Below, piece after piece: positions 7,710 to 15,942 of a stretch of DNA of 64,000 nucleotides. Source of the DNA: Candidatus Tepidiaquacellales bacterium UBA2330 (GTDB taxonomy: Bacteria; Bacteroidota; Ignavibacteria; Tepidaquicellales; Tepidaquicellaceae). Each line of letters starts with the position of its first letter. Position 1 is the first letter of the stretch. The notes beneath the pieces are model-generated. The model saw nothing but the letters and a program-made list of their open reading frames with translations, ran no database searches and was not told the DNA's origin. Position numbers and translations under genes: made by a program. Location of the stretch: the NCBI GenBank assembly GCA_002344965.1, contig DDUU01000036.1, positions 13,637 to 77,636 of the forward strand, read 5' to 3'.

Positions 7710-10058
7710 CTATTCTTTTTCCGAAAGCTCATTTTCGTTTACAGTCTGATCTTCAGTTCTGCTTTTACATTCAGGACATTCCAGATAGTCTCCGTCTTTT
7801 TTTGATGATTTCTTCAGCAGATAATTATTCCCGCAGTTTGAGCAGGTCTGAATCACAGGCAGAGTATTTGCAATAAAATCACAGTCAGGATACTTTGTAC
7901 ATCCGTAAAAAAATCTGCCGCCTTTTGATTTTCTGTTTAGGATCTCACCTTTTCCGCACTTTGGACATTCGATACCCAAAGTAACCGGTTTAATCCCCTT
8001 GCACTTTGGATAGTTAGTGCATCCGTAAAATTTTCCGTACTTACCTACTTTAATAGTCATCGGACTATTGCAGATATCGCAGATTACATCTTTCGCCATT
8101 TCAAGATCCTTTTCAGTCGGCATCTCAAGCGGTAATGCGCCTTTGCATTTTGGAAATCTTTCACAGGATAGAAACTGTCCGTTACGGCTCCATTTCTTTT
8201 CCAGCTTGGCTCCTGTTTCTTTTCCGCATTCGGGACATTCGGTTTCTGTCTTTTCCACAAGTCCTTTTTTAATCTGAGCAGCTACAGAATCAGCTTCAGT
8301 CAGATCAGTATTGAAAGGATTATAAAAATCTTCCATTACTTTCAGATATGTGCTCTTGCCGCTTGCAATAGTATCTAACTCAGTTTCCATCTGTGCTGTG
8401 AAGTTTGCATTTATGACATCTCTGAAATGTTCCGAAAGTATCTTATTAACCGCTTTGCCTAAACTGGTTGCATATAATTTTTTCTCCTTCAGTTCTACAT
8501 ACATTCTGTTTATAACAGTTGATACAATAGCAGCAAAAGTACTGGGTCTTCCGATACCAAGTTTATCAAGCTGTTTTATAAGACTGCTCTCAGTATATCT
8601 CGGCGGGGGATTAGTATAATGCTGTTCCTGATTTAAACTTACAGCTTTCACAAAATCATTAAGATTAAGGTCGGCAGGGATCAAAGTAATATCATCCTCG
8701 CTTTCAGCGCTGCCAGGTTTGTCTGTATTATCTTCAGAATTATCTTCGTAAACTTTAAGAAATCCGCTGAACTTCAGCACACTTCCGGTCGCCTTGAAAA
8801 GATATTTGTTTTTACTGCCTCTCGGAGACATTGCCGTGATTATGACCGTCTTCTGATCAAGAACAGCCTGCGACATCTGTGAAGCGACAAATCTTTTCCA
8901 GATAAGATCATACAATGAATAAAGATCTTTACCCAGTTTTTTCATATCCTCTGGTTTCCGGTTTACGTCTGTCGGTCTTATAGCTTCATGCGCGTCCTGA
9001 GCATTTTTCTTTTTTGATTTGAATTCTTTCGGCTGATCAGGCAGATATTCTTTACCGTAGTTTTCACCAATAAAACCTCTTGCCGAATCTACAGCTTCAT
9101 TGCTTACTCTGGTAGAATCCGTTCTCATATAAGTTATCAGTCCTACCAGTCCTTCTTCCTTATTTCCTTCAATACCTTCATACAGTTTCTGTGCGAGCAT
9201 CATTGTTTTTTTCGGTGAGAATCCAAGTCTGGAAGAAGCGGTCTGCTGCAGCACGCTTGTAGTAAACGGAGCCGGAGCATTTCTTCTGACTTCCTTTACC
9301 TGTATATCCGTGATCTTATATTTATTTTCCCGAAGATCCTGCATTATTTTATAAGCCTGATCTATGTTTTCAATACATGGTTTTTCACCGTCAAATTTCA
9401 GCGTGTCATTATTGATCTTAAATAATTTCGCTCTGAAAGGTTTTGATTTTCCGGATGGCTTAGAAAACAATCCGTCTATTGACCAGTATTCCTTCGGTTT
9501 GAAATTATCAATCTCTTCTTCTCTTTCGCAGATTATTCTCAGTGCGACTGACTGCACCCTGCCTGCAGAAAGGCCGAAATAAAAAGTCTTCCATAAAAAA
9601 GGACTAACTTTGTAACCGAGTATTCTGTCCATCACTCTCCTCGCTACCTGAGCGGATACAAGATTTTCATCTATTTTCCTGCCGCTGCTCATAGCTTTTT
9701 CAATACCTGTCTTTGTAATTTCATTAAACAATACTCTTTGGATCTTATCCTTTTTTGTTACTATCTCATCAGCTATGTCAGATGCAATTGCTTCTCCTTC
9801 ACGGTCAGGATCTGTAGCTATATATACTTTATCCGAGGAAGAAGCGATTTTTTTTAAATTCTTAATTACATTCTCCTTACCGGGGATAACGCCGAATGTA
9901 GCCGTGAAATTATTCTCGATATCCACATTCATTTTACTTTTGGGCAGGTCTTTAATATGACCTACTGTAGCTTCCACTATAAAATCTTTACCAAGATATT
10001 TATTTATTGTTTTCGCTTTGGACGGTGATTCTACTATTACTAAAGATTTTTTTTTCAA
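7710..10058 (-). CDS. topA: DNA topoisomerase I (type IA)
   Basis: This 782-residue enzyme relaxes negative supercoils. The TOPRIM domain is at the N-terminus ('LVIVESPSKAKTINKYLG', 'DPDREGEAIA'). The catalytic tyrosine is Tyr310 in 'GLITYMRTDSTRVS', and 'LGIGRPSTFA' is also conserved. The C-terminus has four successive four-cysteine zinc ribbons, starting at 'CPECGKETG', 'CDICNSPMT', 'CPKCGKGEI' and 'CSNCGNNYL', of the kind that binds single-stranded DNA and RNA polymerase. The start is TTG at 10056-10058: the conserved domain begins five residues later and no ATG is available. It lies between DUF494/Smg and the Xer recombinase with 25-bp gaps. Confidence 0.98.
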   Translation of the reverse strand: MKKKSLVIVESPSKAKTINKYLGKDFIVEATVGHIKDLPKSKMNVDIENNFTATFGVIPGKENVIKNLKKIASSSDKVYIATDPDREGEAIASDIADEIVTKKDKIQRVLFNEITKTGIEKAMSSGRKIDENLVSAQVARRVMDRILGYKVSPFLWKTFYFGLSAGRVQSVALRIICEREEEIDNFKPKEYWSIDGLFSKPSGKSKPFRAKLFKINNDTLKFDGEKPCIENIDQAYKIMQDLRENKYKITDIQVKEVRRNAPAPFTTSVLQQTASSRLGFSPKKTMMLAQKLYEGIEGNKEEGLVGLITYMRTDSTRVSNEAVDSARGFIGENYGKEYLPDQPKEFKSKKKNAQDAHEAIRPTDVNRKPEDMKKLGKDLYSLYDLIWKRFVASQMSQAVLDQKTVIITAMSPRGSKNKYLFKATGSVLKFSGFLKVYEDNSEDNTDKPGSAESEDDITLIPADLNLNDFVKAVSLNQEQHYTNPPPRYTESSLIKQLDKLGIGRPSTFAAIVSTVINRMYVELKEKKLYATSLGKAVNKILSEHFRDVINANFTAQMETELDTIASGKSTYLKVMEDFYNPFNTDLTEADSVAAQIKKGLVEKTETECPECGKETGAKLEKKWSRNGQFLSCERFPKCKGALPLEMPTEKDLEMAKDVICDICNSPMTIKVGKYGKFYGCTNYPKCKGIKPVTLGIECPKCGKGEILNRKSKGGRFFYGCTKYPDCDFIANTLPVIQTCSNCGNNYLLKKSSKKDGDYLECPECKSRTEDQTVNENELSEKE

Positions 10059-10083
10059 TTAGTTAAATTCTGTTATTCTAAAA

Positions 10084-10566
10084 TCAGTTTATGGTGTCAT
10101 TGTTCTGGAGGATGAGTCTGTTAATTTTGTTATCCGGATCATCCGAAAGGAAAACCATTGATGATGCTATCATTTTTATTTCATCAATGCCTATATCCTT
10201 GTATCCTGCTGAAATAAGTTTATCAATAATAGATTCCTCATCAAGTTCAGAGATTATACCCAGTTCTTTGAGCTGAATAAGATATCCCAGAGCTTCCCTG
10301 GTAAATAAATTTTTCTCAAATCTATGATATACTCTGTGAGAACTTGCAGCACCTGGTGCCTTAAAGGATTTTAATTTTTTATCTTTTTCGTTATAAATAA
10401 GTTCGCTGCTTTCGATTTTGGAGAAAATCCATGCAAACGCAGTGTTAATTTCCGCTCTCGTATATCCCTCGCTTGTATATTTATTTATGTCAATCTCATT
10501 GAATTCTTTTTTCTCCTGCATTTCGTTGAGAATGTTTACAATTAGTTCAAATATTTTTTCCTGCAT
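10084..10566 (-). CDS. smg: DUF494 / Smg-family protein
   Basis: This 160-residue protein starts 'MQEKIFELIVNILNEMQ' and contains 'YTRAEINTAFAWIFSKIE', then 'LGYLIQLKELGIISELDEE', the pattern of the Smg/DUF494 family. The biochemical role of the family is not established; in many bacteria it sits close to topA or the def/smf genes, as here. Its start overlaps the end of ybeY by 20 bp and it ends 25 bp before topA, so it is part of a transcriptional run. A degenerate wHTH-like helical arrangement is likely. Family assignment is fairly secure; function is unknown. Confidence 0.85.
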   Translation of the reverse strand: MQEKIFELIVNILNEMQEKKEFNEIDINKYTSEGYTRAEINTAFAWIFSKIESSELIYNEKDKKLKSFKAPGAASSHRVYHRFEKNLFTREALGYLIQLKELGIISELDEESIIDKLISAGYKDIGIDEIKMIASSMVFLSDDPDNKINRLILQNNDTIN

Positions 10567-10996
10567 TAATGCTTTTGTTTAAATAATAATCTTCTTTTTT
10601 TCTGATAATTTTCTTTTCTGAAAAATTTGTATCATTATATCCGCACAGGTGAAGCAATCCGTGCACAACTACTCTGTTAAGTTCGTTCCTGAAATCAGTT
10701 TTAAAATATTCCGAATTACTTTTCACAGTATCAAGTGATATCAGCAGCTCCCCTTCCGTAATACCCGATTCATCCTCATCAAAAAATGTAAGAATGTCCG
10801 TTTCATAATCATGCCCTAAATATTTCCTGTTGATCTTTCTTATAAATTTATCTTCGCAAAAAATATAATTTATATTTTCCGGATTAAATTTTTCTTCTTT
10901 TGAAACCAACGCTGTAAGTTCTTTAATTCCTTTATTTATTTTTCTTTTTTCCGTTACGGAAATTTTTTCTGTGTTGTATATAAAATTAATCTTCAA
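10547..10996 (-). CDS. ybeY: Endoribonuclease YbeY (16S rRNA maturation)
   Basis: This 149-residue metalloprotein belongs to the UPF0054/YbeY family, involved in 16S rRNA 3'-end processing and ribosome quality control. The metal-binding signature is 'VVHGLLHLCGYNDTN'. The first two histidines match HxxxH, but the third ligand (HxxxHLxGYDH in proteobacteria) is not His here. I recall this as common in Bacteroidota homologues, so it is probably lineage-typical rather than inactivating. 'YETDILTFFDED' is the second family motif. The start is TTG at 10994-10996, immediately before the conserved N-terminal strand. The gene overlaps DUF494 by 20 bp. Confidence 0.92.
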   Translation of the reverse strand: MKINFIYNTEKISVTEKRKINKGIKELTALVSKEEKFNPENINYIFCEDKFIRKINRKYLGHDYETDILTFFDEDESGITEGELLISLDTVKSNSEYFKTDFRNELNRVVVHGLLHLCGYNDTNFSEKKIIRKKEDYYLNKSINAGKNI

Positions 10997-11022
10997 AATC
11001 TTGCTTAGATTTAACTCAATTT

Positions 11023-11442
11023 TCAGATCAAGGTTTCTGATACTGACAGGGCTATTGCAGCCAGGAGTTTTTCGGAATTCAGTTCGGAAAAATCAGTCTT
11101 CAGTGTTTTCCTGTCAATGTTTGAATATAAAGAGCAGTCACCTGACTTGGAAATTATTAATCCTGAGATCTGATCATCTGTTTCGGAAATAAATATAACT
11201 TCTTCCAGCATATCACTGATGATCATATTACTGCATGACTGGAGCTGAAGATGTGTATTGTTTGTATAAACCGATATAAGATATATATTCCCGTCCTCGG
11301 GATATATATCAAGACATATATTCGAATTTATATTTTTATGTGAAATATTTAAAGTGTATGAATTTTCGGATTTAATAAGCTTTTCAGAAAACAATCCTTC
11401 TATTTTACCGATTATCTCTTCGCTCAGCTGATTATTTTTCAA
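11023..11442 (-). CDS. Hypothetical protein, 139 residues
   Basis: I do not recognise this protein. It is soluble, with no signal peptide or membrane helix. Alternating hydrophobic stretches ('ICLDIYPEDGNIYLISVYT', 'EEVIFISETDDQISGLIIS') suggest a mixed alpha/beta domain, followed by a C-terminal helix ('LNSEKLLAAIALSVSETLI'). It begins with TTG (11440-11442) and ends 26 bp before ybeY, so it is probably in the same transcript. I checked whether it could be a ubiquitin-like partner for the E2/JAMM pair nearby: it has no C-terminal Gly-Gly and no clear beta-grasp pattern, so this is unsupported. Confidence 0.7.
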   Translation of the reverse strand: MKNNQLSEEIIGKIEGLFSEKLIKSENSYTLNISHKNINSNICLDIYPEDGNIYLISVYTNNTHLQLQSCSNMIISDMLEEVIFISETDDQISGLIISKSGDCSLYSNIDRKTLKTDFSELNSEKLLAAIALSVSETLI

Positions 11443-11616
11443 TTTTCTTAGAATTAATTTATTTTGCTATAACAGAACTTTTCAGTATCAGGCATTAATA
11501 ATCTCTGGTTTTTAAATTCGATCTGAAAATTTGCATATAAAAATATAGATATAATATAACTTTGTCAATTGATAATATCTCAGCATTATTTACGGGAATT
11601 TTATGATTAATAAAAC

Positions 11617-12141
11617 TTAAATTCTCTTTACCGCTGAATTTTTATACTTTACTGCATTTTCCGTATAATGCAGTGCGCTCTGTGTAATCTTTTTAATTTC
11701 TTCATCAGAAATATCCCTTATTATCTTAGCGGGAATTCCTGCAGCCAATACTCCTTCAGGAATTTCAAATCCTTCCTTAACTACAGAACCGGCAGCGACT
11801 ATCGAATTTGAATTTACAACAGCGTCATCAAGTATTACTGATCCCATTCCCACCAGTACATTGTCTTTGATTATGCAGCCATGCACTATTGAATTATGTC
11901 CGACTGTTACATCTTTACCGATAATAACTTCTGATCTGCCTCCTGATGTATGTAAAATGCTTCCGTCCTGAATGTTTGTTCTTTCATTTACAAATATTCT
12001 GTTTACATCACCTCTCAGTACGCAGTTAAACCACACGCTAACTTCATTCCTTAAAATGACATCGCCTATAACTGTTGCATTAAAGGCAATGAAAACACTC
12101 TGGTCTATTTCAGGGAAAATTTTTTCGAAAGGAATGATCAA
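11617..12141 (-). CDS. Gamma-carbonic anhydrase-like left-handed beta-helix protein
   Basis: This 174-residue protein is built from hexapeptide repeats ('VIGDVILRNEVSVWFNCVLRGDVNRI', residues ~24-49, then 'IQDGSILHTS', 'VTVGHNSIVHGC', 'VLVGMGSVILD'). They form a left-handed beta-helix with the metal-site histidines in 'SILHTS' and 'VGHNSIVHG'. This is the YrdA/PaaY/CaiE subgroup of the gamma-carbonic anhydrase family, whose members are often active only weakly or after activation. The start is TTG at 12139-12141, with no alternative ATG before the helix. It follows the E2-like gene by 46 bp on the same strand, but no functional link is implied by the sequence. Confidence 0.9.
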   Translation of the reverse strand: MIIPFEKIFPEIDQSVFIAFNATVIGDVILRNEVSVWFNCVLRGDVNRIFVNERTNIQDGSILHTSGGRSEVIIGKDVTVGHNSIVHGCIIKDNVLVGMGSVILDDAVVNSNSIVAAGSVVKEGFEIPEGVLAAGIPAKIIRDISDEEIKKITQSALHYTENAVKYKNSAVKRI

Positions 12142-12187
12142 ATTTTAGCGTAAATTTTTTTTAGTCGTAAGTTAATAGAAATATATT

Positions 12188-12724
12188 TTAAACCTGATCG
12201 TGCGAATTTTCGTTATCCGGAAAATGAATTTCTACTTCACCCTGCCGCAGGTTCACATTATCAATTGGGAAAACTTCAGAATTTTCTTTTGCCCATTTTG
12301 CAGCAATACCGTTTAAAGGACTGGTTACGTTGTAAGTTTTATAAGTAATCATTTCACCGATCTGATAAATAATATCAACAAGGGTTTCACCTGAAGCCCA
12401 GTAATCTCCAATGCAGATATCATTTGGCGAAGCCATTCTGAAATTTGGATGAAAAATCTTCGACAAAATATAACTCTGCGGCTTTAACCGCGGATAATCT
12501 GCATGAAGATAGATTTCTATAATGTGTTCCGTTACAATTTCAAGTTCTTTCCGGTCCGGAGAATTTTCAGTTAATTTTAAACCTCTGACATTGCTGAATT
12601 TTACAACATACCTGTCAGGCGGCAAAGACTCCGGATCAAATTCAAAACTGATAAAAGGATGATTCGAAAATTCCTCTTTCATTTTTCTGAAATCTGAAAC
12701 CAACCTTCTCTGCCTGGGGCTCAT
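12188..12724 (-). CDS. Bacterial E2-like (ubiquitin-conjugating enzyme fold) protein
   Basis: This 178-residue protein follows the E2 core order closely: strand segment 'EHIIEIYLHADYPRLKPQ' (the YPfxPP region of E2), then 'KIFHPNF' with the HPN triad at 92-94, then the candidate catalytic Cys104 in 'DICIGDYW' with Trp109, then helices 'ETLVDIIYQIGEMI' and 'NGIAAKWAKEN'. These are exactly the conserved landmarks of ubiquitin-conjugating enzymes. The N-terminal helix 'SPRQRRLVSDFRKMKEEF' matches the first E2 helix. It lies 30 bp downstream of a JAMM-domain gene. E2-JAB gene pairs occur in several bacterial ubiquitin-like pathways, but no E1/ThiF or ubiquitin-like gene is seen in this window. 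Chemistry and target are unknown. Confidence 0.85.
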   Translation of the reverse strand: MSPRQRRLVSDFRKMKEEFSNHPFISFEFDPESLPPDRYVVKFSNVRGLKLTENSPDRKELEIVTEHIIEIYLHADYPRLKPQSYILSKIFHPNFRMASPNDICIGDYWASGETLVDIIYQIGEMITYKTYNVTSPLNGIAAKWAKENSEVFPIDNVNLRQGEVEIHFPDNENSHDQV

Positions 12725-12754
12725 TTAATTTATTCTTTTATTATCAATTTTTTT

Positions 12755-13918
12755 TTATTCAATCTTATCAGGTATTTTCAAAATCTGCCCGATCTTTATA
12801 TCAGATTTGCTTTTGAGATTATTAATTTTCATAATCAGATCTATTCCCGCTCTGCTTTTGTATTGCGTCATGGAAATTTTTTCTAAAGTATCACCGCTTT
12901 TAACAGTGTATTGTTTTGTGTTCTCTGCCGGAATATCTTTAACTGTATTGTCAGTCTTTTTTTCACTTTCGGAATTTCCCGTTGAACTCTGTTCACTTTT
13001 TCCGGTACTTTCCGAAATAATTTCTTTCACAGGTTCAGACTTTGGGATTTCATTTTTCACAGGAGATTTTGTCCTGAGCTCTGTGTCCAGAATATAGCTG
13101 TTCAGTCTATCATTAAGCTTCTTTGTATCTTCTTTAATATATGAAAGATCTCTCTGATAATCTTCTTTGATCGCAGAAAGTTTATTTATTTCATAAAAAT
13201 TATAGATCATCAGAAGAAGAATCAGAAGTATCAGTAGATTAAGTATGACTAAAGCTTTATTGTTCAATTCAATTTTATATTTTCTTTTATCAAGTTCGGT
13301 TTTATTTTCGATCGGTTTAAGAAGGTCGTCAGAAGGATTAAGTTTTATAAGTTCATTAAACTCTGCCTCATTATAATCAAAGACAAAAAATCCTTCTGAC
13401 TTTTCCACTTTATCATTATCCCAGACAAAAAATCCTCTGTCTTTAATCGTCGGATCAAAAACATAAGCCACCATATATTCCAGATTAAAAAAATTTTCAT
13501 GTATAAAGAGATCGTAATTTGAAAGAAAAACAGTATGACCGGGATGTGAGTGATACCATCCCAGTATTTTACTTCCCGGGAAATCTCGTTCCATGATTTC
13601 ATTAATATAATCCCATGTTTCATGAGTAAAGGTAAGTCTTGACAATGAAGAATTGCTGTGCTTTGCAATGATAAGATCATTTATAGTAATAAATTTCTTA
13701 TTATTACTGTTAATACAGATCTCGCCCACCATTACTCCGCCCAGTTCATTATTGACATCACTTAATAAGTGATCCTCAATTCTTTTCAGAGTTTCCTGTT
13801 TTATAAAAATTCTGTATTCAGAATCAGGTTCACCGCTCCCTAAAAAGTAATGATTTTCCGGAAATTCACAGTTTTTTAATACAAAATTCCCGGAGGAATC
13901 CTCGATATCAATATTCAT
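12755..13918 (-). CDS. Membrane-spanning JAMM/MPN+ (JAB) protease with periplasmic LysM domain
   Basis: This 387-residue protein has three parts. The N-terminal JAMM domain carries a complete zinc-isopeptidase motif: E58 ('NNELGGVMVG'), H123-S-H125 ('GWYHSHPGH'), S133 and D136 ('FLSNYD'), an exact H-x-H-x7-S-x2-D spacing. One transmembrane helix lies at about 222-242, preceded by Lys/Arg, so the JAMM domain should be cytoplasmic. A coiled coil and a Ser/Glu/Lys-rich linker (250-335) lead to a C-terminal LysM domain (336-383, 'YTVKSGDTLEKIS') that would bind peptidoglycan in the periplasm. The protein thus links a deconjugase-type active site to the cell wall. The E2-like gene follows 30 bp downstream on the same strand. 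The topology is inferred. Confidence 0.9.
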   Translation of the reverse strand: MNIDIEDSSGNFVLKNCEFPENHYFLGSGEPDSEYRIFIKQETLKRIEDHLLSDVNNELGGVMVGEICINSNNKKFITINDLIIAKHSNSSLSRLTFTHETWDYINEIMERDFPGSKILGWYHSHPGHTVFLSNYDLFIHENFFNLEYMVAYVFDPTIKDRGFFVWDNDKVEKSEGFFVFDYNEAEFNELIKLNPSDDLLKPIENKTELDKRKYKIELNNKALVILNLLILLILLLMIYNFYEINKLSAIKEDYQRDLSYIKEDTKKLNDRLNSYILDTELRTKSPVKNEIPKSEPVKEIISESTGKSEQSSTGNSESEKKTDNTVKDIPAENTKQYTVKSGDTLEKISMTQYKSRAGIDLIMKINNLKSKSDIKIGQILKIPDKIE

Positions 13919-13980
13919 ACACTTAATTGGTATTTCACAATATAAGAAATGTATGAAAAATTATAAATATTAATATTGGA

Positions 13981-15045
13981 TTATTTTTTTAAAGCGATTC
14001 GTCTTGGAGTAATTCCGCCTGTAATAATAAACTCTTTTATCAGCGAACCTGTGTTACCGTAAACCCTGAATCTGCCGTTGGATACATAGTCGGCTGCCGC
14101 TACACAAACATAAATTCTGCTGTTCTCATTGTCATAGCTTATTCCATAATTCAATCCTCCTGTGGGCTGCGGTATAATTGACTGCCCTGTTCTTGTTGTA
14201 AGAGAGTATTTTACAATATTCCTTTCCGAATATATATTACCTCCTATATAAATGATCTCATTGTTTCCGATACTTACAATATCTTTTGAAAAGCCGAATG
14301 TATGATTTCTGTAAGAAGTAGTTATTATTAATGCAGCAGGATCTATTTTATAAATTACCGCGCTAATCGAATCACCGGGACATCCAACCAGCAAATGAGC
14401 GTCTTCTGATACTGCAAGCGCTGTCGGGTTTCTGGAAACAGGAATAGTCGCTACTAAATTATCAGTGGTTGCATCTATGACGCTTACGGTAGAATCAGTA
14501 CCGCCGTTAAATACATTTGTATTGCACACGAAAACTTTGTTCCCGATTGATAAAATTTCCTGCGGATAAATTCCCACTCCTATTGTTGTGACAATACTTA
14601 AAGTGTTTTTATCCAAAACCGTAACGCTGTTTGCCGGTCCGTTTGTCAGATAAATTTTGTTATTAGCAATTGTCATGGAATACGGATTTACACCTGCGCT
14701 GCCTGACATTATTACAGTACCGTTTGTATCAGTTTTATATACTTTTCCTGCTGCACCGAAATTACCCTGTTCGCTAACAAATAAATTTCCGTTATCATAT
14801 AATAATCCGTCAGGATACAAACCCAAACTGCCGGGATTGAAAATACTTACGTAAAAACTGTCTGCAGTCTTATTGTAATATGAAAGTTTACTTGTACCGG
14901 GACTGAAACCTCCTTCTGATAAAATATAAGCTCCTTTCGAACTGATTGTAACAACTGCCGGAGGTGAATTGATCTCATCTCTGTTACATGAATTCAGAAA
15001 TGCTGAAAGAATAACTATACAAATCAGATAATTTTTTTTAGACAT
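13981..15045 (-). CDS. YncE-like beta-propeller lipoprotein, probable BtuG-type cobalamin-binding protein
   Basis: A lipoprotein signal peptide ends in 'LSAFLNSC', placing the lipidated Cys at residue 20. The remaining ~335 residues form repeated YVTN/YncE-type blades ('NKIYLTNGPANSVTVLDKNTL', 'DSTVSVIDATTDNLVATIPVSRNPTALAVSED'). In Bacteroides the surface lipoprotein BtuG, a seven-bladed propeller, caps BtuB and binds vitamin B12 very tightly. This gene is the last of a riboswitch-controlled btuB cluster, 18 bp after the Fe-S protein gene, so a BtuG-like role is likely. That is inferred from fold plus context; B12 contacts cannot be judged from the sequence. Confidence 0.75.
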   Translation of the reverse strand: MSKKNYLICIVILSAFLNSCNRDEINSPPAVVTISSKGAYILSEGGFSPGTSKLSYYNKTADSFYVSIFNPGSLGLYPDGLLYDNGNLFVSEQGNFGAAGKVYKTDTNGTVIMSGSAGVNPYSMTIANNKIYLTNGPANSVTVLDKNTLSIVTTIGVGIYPQEILSIGNKVFVCNTNVFNGGTDSTVSVIDATTDNLVATIPVSRNPTALAVSEDAHLLVGCPGDSISAVIYKIDPAALIITTSYRNHTFGFSKDIVSIGNNEIIYIGGNIYSERNIVKYSLTTRTGQSIIPQPTGGLNYGISYDNENSRIYVCVAAADYVSNGRFRVYGNTGSLIKEFIITGGITPRRIALKK

Positions 15046-15063
15046 TTTTCTTTATATTAAGAT

Positions 15064-15276
15064 TTAATTTATAATTTCGAATTCAGTTTTACCGGTACTT
15101 ATCATTTGCTCTATATAAGGCACGCAAAATTTACAATTTTCGGCTAACTGCTTTACTTCCTTCAGCTCACTTAATGTTGTAATGCCTTTTTCTTTCATTA
15201 GCATTTTCATCTCATAAAAAGTAACATTAAAGCATACGCATTTTTTTACGGGATATTTATCAGATTGTATTTCCAT
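15064..15276 (-). CDS. Small BFD-like [2Fe-2S] binding protein
   Basis: This 70-residue protein has four cysteines in the bacterioferritin-associated-ferredoxin pattern: 'KKCVCFNVTF' (CxC) and 'ENCKFCVPYIEQMI' (CxxC), separated by a helical stretch. BFD-like domains carry a [2Fe-2S] cluster and pass electrons. It lies 3 bp after the cobO-like gene and 18 bp before the propeller lipoprotein, inside the cobalamin cluster. It could supply the electron that reduces cob(II)alamin before adenosylation, which is only a suggestion from position. It is too short to be anything larger, and the frame is intact. Confidence 0.8.
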   Translation of the reverse strand: MEIQSDKYPVKKCVCFNVTFYEMKMLMKEKGITTLSELKEVKQLAENCKFCVPYIEQMISTGKTEFEIIN

Positions 15277-15279
15277 AAA

Positions 15280-15936
15280 TCAGAAATCAATTCCTTTCCT
15301 TATTGGTATTCCTTTATCAAAATAGTGTTTGACTTTTCTCATTTCAGTGATCAGATCAGCTTTTTCTTCAAGCCCTTCCCATAATTTATGACCGGTCATT
15401 ACAAGTTCAAACTTTTTATTCTTATTCCAAAGCTCAATAAGTTCTTCAATATCTTTTTTATCGATCAGATGATAAACGACGGCTGCTATTGCCTCATCAA
15501 GTATAAGCAGATCCTGTTTTCCGTTAATTATCAGATCACGGGCGATCCCGAGACCTCTCTTAGCTTCTTTAAAATCCTCATCTGAATTTTTAAATCTGAA
15601 CGTTCCGTCATCATTCATCCTTTCGCATCCTGTAGAATAAAAATCAATATCAAATCCGATGTTTTTAAGTTTTCTTAATGTATCAAGTTCGGAATAATGT
15701 TCATTCATTCCTTCATATCCTTTATCAAACTGAACAAGTCTTACGCTGAGTCCTGCTCCGAGTGCTCTCATAATCAGCCCCATTACACAGGTAGTTTTCC
15801 CTTTTCCGTAACCGTAATAAATATGAAAACATTTTTTATCTTCTTCCGAAAGATTTTTATAAGATTCAATTGTCTCTTTTATTTTTTTCTTATATTTATT
15901 TCCGCCTGCTTTTTTGGCTTCTTCTATTTTTACCAT
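15280..15936 (-). CDS. cobO: Cob(I)yrinic acid a,c-diamide / cob(I)alamin adenosyltransferase (CobO/BtuR type)
   Basis: This 218-residue P-loop enzyme transfers adenosyl from ATP to Co(I) corrinoids to make adenosylcobalamin. The P-loop 'YGYGKGKTTCVMGL' is at about residues 41-54, 'VRLVQFDKG' follows, and the Walker-B-like 'QDLLILDEAIAAV' comes next with 'ELVMTGH' after it, all characteristic of the CobO/BtuR/CobP family. A short basic N-terminal extension (to about residue 30) precedes the fold. The gene starts 6 bp after the btuB stop and ends 3 bp before the Fe-S protein. This supports uptake plus activation of scavenged B12 rather than full synthesis, since no other cob genes are present. 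Confidence 0.93.
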   Translation of the reverse strand: MVKIEEAKKAGGNKYKKKIKETIESYKNLSEEDKKCFHIYYGYGKGKTTCVMGLIMRALGAGLSVRLVQFDKGYEGMNEHYSELDTLRKLKNIGFDIDFYSTGCERMNDDGTFRFKNSDEDFKEAKRGLGIARDLIINGKQDLLILDEAIAAVVYHLIDKKDIEELIELWNKNKKFELVMTGHKLWEGLEEKADLITEMRKVKHYFDKGIPIRKGIDF

Positions 15937-15942
15937 TCTTAT

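Noticed and set aside
11023..11442. Possible ubiquitin-like modifier for the E2/JAMM pair
   Set aside because: No C-terminal Gly-Gly, no clear beta-grasp pattern, and it sits with ybeY rather than next to the E2 gene.
12188..13918. Type II CBASS or a phage tail JAB/NlpC cassette
   Set aside because: No CD-NTase, effector or E1 gene is nearby, and there are no phage structural genes. The JAMM protein has a TM helix and a periplasmic LysM, unlike phage tail K proteins.
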